A stretch of DNA of 20,795 nt from Balantidium ctenopharyngodoni (Eukaryota; Ciliophora; Litostomatea; Vestibuliferida; Balantidiidae): assembly GCA_036325645.1 (NCBI GenBank), contig JAWNBB010000187.1, positions 1-20,795 on the forward strand, read 5' to 3'. How positions within the stretch are numbered: the first letter of the stretch is position 1; each line of letters begins with the position of its first letter. Position numbers and translations under genes: made by a program. Positions 11,033-20,734 of the stretch are shown piece after piece. The notes under the pieces are model-generated. The model had not been told where the DNA came from and did not search any database. It worked only from the letters and a program-made list of their open reading frames with translations.

Positions 11033-14000
11033 ATGGATAACAACCTATCAACAGCCTTATTATCAAAAGACAATGAAGACCAGCAAGCCCTCCCGGGCGG
11101 CATCGACTTCAAGCAAATTTTCGCCATTGAATATACCAACGGAGACAGGAAAAGCGAATCTTATTACATGAACCATTGTCAAAGCGTTGAACATTTAGCG
11201 CAGCTTTTCAGGACAAACCTCGCGACGGGCCTCGATGCGAATAATAAATCCGACTTGGAGTGGAGAGAGAAAATTTGGGGAAACAACCACCACGCGCCGG
11301 AGAAACCGAATTCAATTTGGGAACACATCAAAGATTGCTTTAAAGACCCGACACTTCAAGTTCTAATGGTAGCGTCGATTGTTAGTTTGGTTATCGGTAT
11401 TCTTAAAGACGGCTACAAAACCGGCTGGATCGAAGGAACGGCGATTTTCATGGCGGTGTTCGTTGTCGTGAGTATTAGTTCATATATGAACTACGATAAA
11501 CGAGAGCAGTTCCTTAAATTAAGTCGTGAAACGAAGGAGAAGAACGTCATCGTTGTGCGTAATGGAAACGAGCAAGAAATATCAGTGGAGCATGTTTGAG
11601 TCGGCGATATCCTGAAGCTTAAAATTGGAGATATAATTAACGCGGATGGGATTATCTTCGGGAACTCCAAAGCGGAAATGGATGAATCACCAGTCACTGG
11701 AGAATCGGATTTGCTTAAAAAGGCACCACACTTCGAAATGAAGGATGGGAAATACATCACTCCTCTGATCTTCTCTGGCTCGCATGTTGAAGACGGACAA
11801 GGCTTCATGCTCGTCTGCGCGATTGGAACTCGGAGCTTCGAAGGAAGAAATAATTTACTTCTCAACACGAAAAACGAGGGCGATGATTCCGAAGACGGTG
11901 AAGAAGAAGAAACTGCGCTGAGAAAGAAAATTAACATTTTAGCTGACATGATCGGGAACTTGGGCTATATCATGGCGTTTTTAATCGGTGGTCTCATGAT
12001 TCTCAAAGAAGCAATTTTGAGACTCTACCAAGACTTGCCCTTATTCGACGCGCAGACTATCGATGTCTTCGTAAACGCCTTCATCATCGCTGTTACGGTT
12101 ATCGTCGTTGCTATCCCTGAAGGATTACCAATGGCAGTCACAATTTCTTTAGCCTACTCCGTGGCTAAGATGAAAGACGAACATAACCTTGTTAAACATC
12201 TCGATAAATCCGAGGCGATGGGAAATGTGAACAACATTTGCACCGACAAAACCGGAACACTAACCAAAGGAGAAATGGAGGTCATCGCCCTTTTCCTCGA
12301 AACGAACGACTTTAGGAATCTCAACGATATTAGGAAGAACGCCTGAAGACCCTAGTTCACAATTCGATTTATAAAAACATTACCGTCGTTGAATCCAGGG
12401 ACGCTAAAGGAAATACAGTCCTCAACGGGGATATGACCGAAAAAGCGCTGTATAAATATTTAGTCCAAAGCAACTTCTCATTCGAGGGAAAGAAAAGCAG
12501 CGAAATCACGTTACCGTTTAAGTCGGAGTATAAGTACATGATGAACATTTATAAAGAAAACAACGAGTATATCCTTTACATTAAAGGCGCTCCCGAGCGT
12601 GTCGCACCGTTCCTGAAATACTTCCAAGTCGCGGACGGCGAGGTCGAAGATTTCGAAGCACATAAAGCCGAACTTTCCAATAAACAAGAAGAATATGCAT
12701 CGAGTTCAATTCGTACACTTTGCTTCGCCTACAAAAAGTAACCGAGAACGAAATTGAGGACTTGACCACGAAATATCCAGAGCGTGATCTTAAATTCTTC
12801 GAGGAAATCGCGAAAGATGCAACGTTTTCGTTCATGGTTGGAATCAGGGATAACAATAGACCGGAAGTACCAAACGCGATTAAGACTTGCAAGGCTGCGG
12901 GTATTACCGTGCGTATGGTGACGGGGGATAACATCAACACCGCACTCGCCATTTCTAAAGACGTCGGGATTATCGACCCGTCGGAAGTTCAGGATGCAAA
13001 ACGAGTTGCTGAAACGTTAAAGAATTCATTGAAAATCGATTCTGCGACTTTGAATTTCGGACAACTCCATCAAGTCGCCGCGAATTGCAAGACGAAAGAA
13101 CACCCGATTGCCCTCGAAGGAGAAGTGTTTAGAGTTATTTCAGGAGGGTGAACAAAGGTCGAGGATCAGAAAAATCGTAGCGTTACCATTAAATTAAATA
13201 ATAAAGATGCGTTTATTCACACCGTTAAAAACTAAGAGTTATTGCGAGAGCAAGCCCTGAAGACAAGTTCCTTCTCGTCTACGGATTAAAGCAGTTGAAT
13301 AATATCGTTGCTGTTACCGGTGATGGCACCAACGACGCCCCGCCTTGAAACAATCTGATGTCGGTTTTGCGATGGGAATTCGAGGCACTGACATTGCCAA
13401 AAACGCAGCTGATGTGATCTTACTCGACGATTCCTTCGGTTCAATTGTCACCGCTTGCAAATACGGTCGTAACGTATACGACTGCATTAGAAAATTCGTA
13501 CAATTCCAGTTGACGACAAACATCGTTGCTGTATTCATGACCTTCCTCGGCGGTATTATCCTGAAAGACGCCCCACTGAATGCAATTGAAATGCTTTGGG
13601 TTAACTTAATCATGGACTCATTTGCTTCACTCGCCCTTGCCACTGAAAGTCCCTCCGATGAATGACTTAAACGTAAACCGTACTCCAAAGAAGGAAACAT
13701 CCTCACACCAATGATGATTTTGAACATTGTCTCTCAGGCAATTTTCCAAATCGTAGGATTAACGATCATAATTTTCTATGGAGATATCATATTCGGAGTA
13801 CCCAGTGACAGGGAGTTAGAGCACTTCGTTTGGAACAACGTCAACGGGTATCATTTCACTATCTTTTCAACATTTTCGTGTTCATGCAAGTGTTCAACTC
13901 CATCAACGCAAGGAAACTAAGGAAGAATGATTATAATGTTTTCTCGGGAATATTAGGCAATTGGTATTATATCTTCATTCAACTGTTCATTGTTTTCGGA

Positions 14001-14294
14001 CAGATTCTACTTGTTACATTTGGCGGAAGAGCGGTAAGAACGCAGCGTTTGACGGTTATGCAACATTTACAATGCATTGCAATTGCTTTCCTTACCATTG
14101 TTGTTGGTTTCTTTGTTAAATGAATACCAATTGACACTACTGAACCTGTCGCTTATGGAGAAGATCAAGACCTACCGACAACGACCAAAAAGTCAAGGAC
14201 TTCGTTTGGTTACGGATCGAGAGGCGTCAATTTATACGGTGTTCAACTTCCTGCGCATTTAAGGTCTGTTGATAAGGATAAAAAAGGGAATTAA
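11033..14294 (+). CDS. P2B (plasma-membrane type) Ca2+ ATPase, five -1 frame breaks
   Basis: Calmodulin-type Ca2+ export pump, about 1088 aa once the five missing bases are allowed for. Ten spans are visible: M1-M2 near 11360-11490, M3 near 11950, M4 with AIPEGLP (P362), then M5-M10 from 13490 to 14123. Actuator motif ESPVTGES is at 218-225, phosphorylation site DKTGTLT at D405, nucleotide-binding KGAPE at 518-522, MVTGDN near 630-633 and hinge TGDGTNDAP at about 763-771. M6 carries NLIMD, part of the Ca2+ site. The lineup ([23 protein letters not shown]) is P2B rather than SERCA. The frame is unbroken to about 12340, then drops by one base at 12342-12343 (CC), 12733-12737 (A5), 13227-13231 (A5), 13338-13341 (C4) and 13864-13867 (T4); each break is repaired by one added base, keeping conserved residues. 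TGA is read as Trp at 11597, 13149, 13663 and 14121. Start ATG follows in-frame TAA at 11018; final TAA at 14292. A recent pseudogene is possible but less likely. Confidence 0.93.
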
Positions 14295-14735
14295 AGTATT
14301 TAGTTAGTCAGGATAATTAAGTTTTAATGCCTTAAATAAAATAGTTTTAAAAATATGTTTAGATTTTCTTATTTTTAACAGTAAAAATTGTGATGCAAAG
14401 AGGGGGAAACAATGAAGGAAGAAAGGGATTTAAGGATGTTGTTATTCAAAGTTGTGTCTCCAACAAGGTGGTTGGTTCCTGAGTTGTGGGAAAGGAAGTG
14501 AATAAATATGATTGAATTATTGAACGATGGGGAGATGATGATAATTGGTGGGAGTTTTATTGTAATTGTTATAATAATATATTATAGTTAATGTCTTTAT
14601 TTACACTGTGATTGGTGTATTGCATACTTCCATTCATTCTTACTTTTATAATGATTTTCCTCATCTTTGATAATTAATATTATTACATTTATAACGTTGT
14701 TAAAACAGGAATCGACTCAGATACGAAATAAATAA
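14295..14735. other. 3' flank of Ca2+ ATPase, no gene seen
   Basis: The + strand is G/A-rich at 14390-14560, then AT-rich. No frame shows family-like sequence and no RNA gene was recognised. It probably holds the pump's 3' UTR. Confidence 0.45.
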
Positions 14736-15312
14736 ATAATTATCAAAGCTGGAACGAAATACCTCGGACGAGAAATTGACAACACGGGAAGTGCCGATCA
14801 TATGGATTATAAGTTTTAACATGGGGAAATAATAGAATATAATATTGATTGATTAATAAACATATTAAACAACACTGCCAAATCATAAAATAACGCGCAA
14901 CTGAATCCAAAAGTTGTCATTCAACAAATCACAACTAAGCTCAAAGACAAGAGATTCTATACCCGGTAAAACATCGAAGAACGGTGAGTAATCGAGGAAA
15001 ACTCAAACAAATTAATATAAAATCCTACAGATATTCAGGCGTAGGATTGTTTGTTTTGGTAAAGCTCCTTTCGGTAAATACACTACGGCAATCATCGCGA
15101 GAACATTTTTAATATCAAGATACGACTCGCAGTTGATGAATGAGATTTATAAAAACAGTCACGAAAGAAATACAAAGAACAATCTCATATACATTATAGA
15201 CGATGATATTCCAAGAAGACCATTCATAAACGCGGATCTTCCTTTACTGTGAGGAAGCAATGCCGTGGGATACATTCAATATCTCTTAATAAATATCATG
15301 TTTAACGATTAA
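14736..15312 (+). pseudogene. Decayed or interrupted protein-coding remnant
   Basis: Three stretches with coding-like composition lie in successive frames. 14736-14816 encodes IIIKAGTKYLGREIDNTGS and ends in TAA. 14901-15017 encodes LNPKVVIQQITTKLKDKRF, is interrupted by TAA at 14967, and then reads NIEERWVIEENSNKLI. 15016-15312 encodes about 98 residues, beginning near ILQIFRRRIVCFGKAPFGK, then KNNLIYIIDDDIP and PLLWGSNAVGYIQYLL, and ends in TAA. The segments use TGA as Trp like the real genes and are less AT-rich than their surroundings. GKAPFGKYT resembles a Walker A loop with Tyr where Ser/Thr is expected. An intron-like GTGAGT...CTACAG (14984-15030) is also present but does not rescue the best frame. 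I do not recognise the family. It could be a pseudogene, or a gene with undetected introns or sequence errors. Confidence 0.4.
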
Positions 15313-16096
15313 AGATATCTCAAGAAATAACATATCATACTATTAGCATATCTTCGGCAAGTATCTTCGTCAATTATTATTACACTCTTGTTGCGATTCT
15401 CCTATTTGTTTTCCTGGGTTGTGTGCTATTAATGTACGTTTTTTTTTATCAATTGTATTAGATAGTCAAGCGGTTTATATAATAAAGAACAGAACGTTTT
15501 ATCTTTTGATTTATCTACGTTTTTAATTGTGAGAGTGATTGTTTGGAACCGTTGATATAATTATTTAATTCCTGGGATAGGATGAATGTAAATATAAAAG
15601 TATTCTTATTATTAGAAGTAGATATCAAGTTAATTAAAGTAAAAAGGAGAAACGGCACGAAAAGAATAATATCTTTATCGTAATAACAACCCAAACGCGA
15701 ATAATATCAAAGAAGAAGAAATAAATAAATAAAGAAGAAACAATTGATAAGACTGAGATTATTTGTTCTTCCAATTAAATTGTCATTATTATTATAATAC
15801 GTATATCACCTAATTCCTTGTATTTCTTAATATCACGAAGCTCATTTAAACAATAATATCCCTTATCTATATACCAACACAACTACCATTATTTTACACC
15901 CTACTTATCTCATTACCTAAGTAAACAACCAACTTAATTCTCAACACCTTCCTCAACGCCGATCTCAACACCTTCTTATCCTTTATCCTCATTTACTTCC
16001 TCACATACAACGTGAAACCACATAACTATATTAACATCACTAGAAATCCTTAAATGAAATCCAAATTCATAAACAATAAACCATAGAAAATAATTA
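15313..16096. other. Convergent spacer, no gene seen
   Basis: AT-rich DNA between the + strand remnant and the 3' end of the minus-strand BET-like gene. From about 15840 to 16090 the + strand is pyrimidine-rich, that is, purine-rich on the coding strand downstream of the BET-like gene, as seen after other genes here. Confidence 0.45.
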
Positions 16097-17282
16097 TTAC
16101 TTTATTTTCGGGTGCAAGTTAAACCCTTCCTGATACCTCTGCGGTATAAAATTCTTCGAACTCTTCAAACAACTCTTCACATATCTCTCTACCTCAAATC
16201 ACTTATCATTCGATCACTTTTCAATATCCAATTCATAGTAATTGCTTTTCACAATCATATCTTCAACGGGGTTTAACAATTGCACTATCCCCTTCAGCTG
16301 ATCTTCCGGTAACCCCCGTATTAAATTCGTCAACGTTTCCTTTTCAATCAGGTTCATCTGCCGGGGCAGGACGATATTTTTATTTCTTATCGCTCTTGCG
16401 TTATCCTCCACCGCTTGAATTTCTTTTATCAAGACTTCAACTGAACTTATTAAATTCCGAATCGATTCGTATCAACCGTTGTTCTCGGTGAACCTGGGTA
16501 ATCAGGAGACATAAAATCGTTTGAATTCTAATAGCAATGTGATCGGTGAAGAGTACTCTTTGTTGATGATGTTCTTCTCTATTGATACCATTGTAATTTC
16601 GTCTGTGTCTTTGATTTTGGAGTTGACGATGTCGTAAAATGACTCGTGTCTGCTGCTTTTGATTTTAGAGTAGACGTATTCTCACTTTTGAGGGAGGGTA
16701 AAATTCGCGTTGTATTTCGTATTGTTTAGCGAGGTTGAACTGGGGTTGATATTATTAAATGCTAAGTTAGAGTGGAGTAACATATTATCAAAGGCAGGTT
16801 TTAGGGATGGCGGCTTTGATTTGTTTAGGGAATCGTCCTTGGCGTTGCGTTTGTTATTTAATGTGGTGTTATTTAATTTATTTAAACTGCTTGAATTGGC
16901 GATTCCGGGCTTTGAGTCCTGTTTGAGCGGTTTGGTGATTGGGTAGTCGTCGAGGTTGTATGATATCGTGTTTCATGTGCATTGGCGCTTTTGCTTGGTG
17001 TACTGGGTATTGTTATTGTTATTAATGGTATTGGTGTTGTTTGATTGAGTCAAATACGCAAACTCCGGAAGCTCCAGTTTATAACCTTTAGGCATTTGCT
17101 TGTTGATTTGGATTTTCTCCAGTGGTGTCAATTGAAATGTGTTGAACTTGTTAATCGGGGTTTTATCCTGTTTTCATTGCTCGGTTCAATTATTCGCTGT
17201 GATAGTGACGGTGCTACTGTCGAGATTCTTTGAGGGTGAATGGTTAATAGGATAAAACACTTACTTTATTAGGTAGGGACAT
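16097..17282 (-). CDS. BET-like protein: divergent bromodomain plus NET domain
   Basis: Predicted 382 aa in two exons: exon 1 17282-17265 (MSLPNK), intron 17264-17228, exon 2 17227-16097; TGA is read as Trp and the stop is TAA. Residues about 297-361 form a NET (extra-terminal) domain: EKETLTNLI, GLPEDQLKGIVQLL, YYELDIEKW, then ERYVKSCLK, matching the LP...L..IV...E.DI...LERYV...L pattern of BRD2/3/4 and plant GTE proteins. Before it, about 186-270 looks like a degenerate bromodomain (FYDIVNSKI, MVSIEKNIINKEYSS, LLLEFKRFY) with a short ZA loop and no visible WPF. The N-terminal 180 residues are Asn/Ser/Lys-rich and probably disordered. Expected role: chromatin reader or adaptor binding partners through NET; acetyl-lysine binding is uncertain. 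It is divergent with ORC3. Confidence 0.8.
17228..17264 (-). other. 37-nt spliceosomal intron in BET-like gene
   Basis: On the minus strand it starts GTAAGT and ends AAAG, leaving MSLPNK joined in phase 0 to the long open frame. Without splicing, the ATG frame meets an in-frame TAA inside the intron, and the long frame has no ATG until residue 54 of the spliced protein. The next AG (at GACAG) would break the frame. Confidence 0.7.
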
Positions 17283-17968
17283 CTTGATTAGTGTTTATTT
17301 ATTTAAAAATATTAAAATTAAACGAAGGGGATGAGTGTGATCGTGAGAGTTATTGTGAGAGTTAGAGCGAGCACAATGAAACTAAACTAAAGGAAGATAT
17401 GTTAAGAGACAAGGAAAATGAAATTTGAGTATTGATAATAACGAAATCGTGAGTTTCTCAAAACAAGGATCCCATAAAAAGGAAAAGATGAAGACAAGAG
17501 TTATGATAAAAAGACAATCTTCAACCACGAGACAACCCTGTTAGATATGGTAAAATCAAATCATTTGTCTTCGTATTTTTATACTTCAGAAATGTAGAAC
17601 TATAACGTCACCGACCATAAATCAAACATTTTTAATATCATTTCCCCAGAGATGTTTATGCCCAACCTATCGTTATCAAGTCCCACTATTTCCTCAAGTC
17701 TATACATATAACACTTCTCCCACTATCCTATAATTCAATCAGTCAAACAATTTAAATCCCTCCTTTAACAATCCCAAACTCTTTCCTATCTCCAAGCGAG
17801 ACACTCGGAAAATCAAACAAGACCAGAATCGAACTCTCCTTAATGCAAACCCAAAATTCTTATTCTTGTTTCTCTAAATCGTCCCTCATCTTACCCTAAT
17901 TATCAATATAAACATGTAGAATTAAACTATACTCCCATCCTAAACCAAATTAAAAATATTCCTAATAA
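17283..17968. other. Divergent promoter region between BET-like gene and ORC3
   Basis: The 686 bp between two head-to-head starts. The + strand is A/G-rich at about 17330-17520 and switches to C/T-rich at about 17590-17960, so each gene is preceded by pyrimidine-rich DNA on its own coding strand. A shared promoter is plausible from geometry alone; no specific element was recognised. Confidence 0.5.
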
Positions 17969-20074
17969 ATGAACTCTTTCCAAACAACACTCCCTCCTTT
18001 CGATAAATTTAAGAAACTGAACTTCATCTCAATATCACCGAGTTACCTGGCAGCAACGGACTCTCCAAATACAGCCAAACCAGTGAAAACAACACACAAC
18101 CCCATTCAAACGCGTAAAGGAACAATCATCAACGAATCAAAGTACCGCCATAAAATAAAAAGAAATTTAAGGTTCATTTATAACTCCTACATCGATAGCT
18201 TCCAAAGCGTATGCGACGCTGTTATCCAGTATAAATACGAGTCAATATATGAACAAATCTATCAGTTCATCCTTAAATCGCAAGTCATCGAAACGGAATA
18301 TTGAAACACCTTAATGATCAACACGGATCAAAACAGTGACAATTTCTTCAGCGGGTTAAGGCTGTTCATAAACAAAAAGTTTTATCACAAGTACAAATTA
18401 GAAGAGAACTTCTCGTTGATTCTCGCGAAAGGGGAACTGCATTTTAAGGACTTGGGCAAGCTTCTTAAAGACCTGTGCCTGGATAACCTGAACTACGAAG
18501 CACAGGACGCTATTTCCTGACCAAGGATTATCGTGATTGGAGAAATATGACAAATCGATCAAATACCGTTCAATCTCTTCTTACAGCGATGAATGGAATA
18601 CAATTGCGAAGAAAATAAACTATACAACTACATTGTCCTCTTCGATGTCGCCTACGATCCAAGGAGTTTGTTCGATAAAATAAAGCCGAATGTACTCAGC
18701 AAAATGAGCTTCTTTAATATAAACAATATCCCGAGTAAGGATATTTATAAGGAGGTGCTTTATAAATTTATATACTCCAATAAAAGTAGCCTCTTTATCC
18801 CGAATTCTCAAAGCACGAAAATCATCGTCGACTATGTCAACAGCCATCAGATCAGTATCGAATCGTTTAAACATTATTTCAAATTTTTGATTTTCCAGTA
18901 CTTTTGAATGCACAAGTGGGAGAACGACGAATATTGAATCTTCCATCCTAACTTAGCCGGTATCGTCTCGGGGAAGAAATGATACGATTTTACAAATGAA
19001 CCCACGTCTCAAGTAAACAACGCAAGTAAATCCTTCAGTGGAGTGGATGGTACGGGTATCCCCGGTGAGAGTTTACAAAACTTTTTTTACAAGAAACTCG
19101 AACAAATATACAGACCCGAGCCGAATCCCGCAAAATCAAAATCGAAAACAAAAATTAGCACCTCTGATATCGAGAAAACCTCAATTGAACTTGAGGACAA
19201 GTACATCGACCTTTACAACAGCCGAATGTTCGTCTTTATGATCTATCCAATGTTCGAAGACATCCTCACGCAGATTAACTACGACTTCAACAACCTCCTC
19301 GAGTTTAACAAGTTTCAATTTTTCTTCGAGTTTTTACAGTGAGACAAAAGCGACTTCGACAGCGCCTCCTCAAGAATCGACTCGCTCTTTTACTATTGAA
19401 ACAAATTCCCGAACAAAGAATACACCATTTTAATTGAAAAGTACATTCTTCCCAGTTTCAAAAAAACGATATCTTCATTCGATAAAATCAGCGAAGACGA
19501 CAAAGAAAAATTGAATAAGATTTACACCAGCATTAGCGGGATAATAAAGGAAGACAATTGAGTTGCGAACAACTGACTCAACGAAGAAATCGGGGATTGA
19601 CTTAAAAGAGAAATGACCAAATTGCTTATGATGACGCAGTTTATCCGGATAAATAAATACGATAAAGATATCGGGAGTACTAAGGAAACGAGCATGGTAT
19701 GGGTGAATATTTATAAAGGGTATTCTAATTTTGAAGAAATTGTGAACCCGTCGATGCTGAATGTTATCGTGGAGATGCTGTGAAAGAAGATCTGCAACAA
19801 GGATATGCTCGTGGTGAGGAAGAGATACTATATAGAAAATGTGATAATTTGCTTCTTGAAATGCTTTATGAGGGTGGGGTGAAGGTTCAAATTAAAATTG
19901 CTATTTTTTGAGTTCGCGAAAGAAATGGGTGTTGATGATTTTGAGAGCAATAAAGAAGAAGTGGATATTTGAAAGAAAATGTTTTTGTTCTATTCGTACT
20001 GGTTTTGCTTGATAGGGCTGTTTAGCCGGAAGAAGAGTGTCGGGGATGATTTTATTAAAAATTATTTTGATTAA
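17969..20074 (+). CDS. ORC3: Origin recognition complex subunit 3
   Basis: Predicted 701 aa with TGA as Trp and unbroken to TAA at 20072; human ORC3 is 711 aa. An in-frame TAA immediately precedes the ATG. ORC3 is part of the six-subunit complex that marks replication origins and loads MCM in the nucleus. The N-terminal helix at about 68-105 (RFIYNSYIDSFQSV, YESIYEQIYQFILKS) matches the ORC3 segment around its conserved FLQKS. Residues 185-195 (PRIIVIGEIWQ) correspond to the AAA-like strand at the Walker B position, followed by a helix and YNYIVLFDVAYDPRSLF, the equivalent of the FGIATSP strand. YVNSHQISIESFKHYFKF (about 290-307) matches the F..HDFSV..FI segment. No Walker A is visible, as expected for ORC3. 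The C-terminal half is helical and more divergent. The assignment rests on remembered family patterns, so a database search should confirm it. Confidence 0.78.
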
Positions 20075-20664
20075 TTTGGTGATTAAAGAGATTAAATACA
20101 ATGTTTTGTTGTTCTCGACGTATTGGGAAAGCGTGCACTGACCAATAAATAGATAAATAACTATACGTTGGAATTGCATTTATTAAGGTTGTTTTACATA
20201 TTTTTAACGCGGGTTATAATGTTAAGTATATCGTTGAATATCGTTACTTTTTTTAATTGGATATTATTATAAAACAAGGGGGGACCAGAGAAGAAGTCCA
20301 GTTGATGTACTCATATTTACATTATCTCAGACTATAATTGATGATAGAAGGTAAATAAGATTTCTAATATTGATATTATAATATCAATAAATAAAACGTT
20401 TTCTTCATGTCATGTTTTTATTTGTTCTCTTGTGCATATGCTTCGTCTCTGATTTTATTTGCGACTTTGTTGAGGAGTGTACCACAAGTGGCAGATGATC
20501 GATCGTATAATAATAGTAAGAAATATCCGAAAATAAACAAAGAAATAAATTAAATTAGTTAATCAATTAAATCATTTGTATTATTATCAAAACATAAAAA
20601 CAAAATTTTAATTTAATTATTTTAATAATTAACCTTTTGTATTGCGCATAAATGCTTGCATAGA
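20075..20664. other. Right subtelomeric AT-rich spacer, no gene seen
   Basis: AT-rich 3' flank of ORC3 with a G6 run at 20278-20283 and long A/T stretches at 20520-20640. The minus-strand open frame at 19901-20179 mostly overlaps the ORC3 end and is its shadow. No gene or RNA was recognised. Confidence 0.5.
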
Positions 20665-20718
20665 GGATTAGGGATTAGGGATGGGATTAGGGATTGGGGA
20701 TTGGGGATTGGGATTAGG
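20665..20718. repeat. Telomere-like G-rich repeats, right end
   Basis: Tandem 7-mers of GGGATTA and GGGGATT, with one 5-bp GGGAT-type slip, mirror the CCCCAAT block at position 1. The proximal units are GGGATTA and the distal ones GGGGATT, so the repeat is heterogeneous. The polarity is right for the right-hand telomere of a linear chromosome of about 20.7 kb. Confidence 0.65.
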
Positions 20719-20734
20719 CCCAATCCCCAATCCC
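20697..20734. repeat. 16-bp perfect fold-back at right telomere-like tract
   Basis: Positions 20697-20712 and 20719-20734 are perfect reverse complements around the loop ATTAGG, so the G-strand repeats turn straight into C-strand repeats. About 60 nt of non-repetitive sequence (20735-20795), containing one more GAATCCCC, follows. This may be a telomere-telomere junction, a chromosome fusion or a fold-back amplification artefact. Confidence 0.85.

Noticed and set aside
11033-14294. Splitting the Ca2+ ATPase into several genes at the frame breaks
   Set aside because: The pieces join without losing conserved residues into one complete ten-span pump, so they are one gene with single-base deficits.
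14984-15030. Intron-like GTGAGT...CTACAG segment
   Set aside because: Removing it joins the last open segment to a frame of only 16 open codons with no resemblance to a protein, and it does not remove the upstream frame problem, so I do not call it an intron.
16710-17233. Two + strand open frames of 62-78 codons
   Set aside because: They are antisense shadows of the BET-like gene, whose minus-strand frame runs through the same region.
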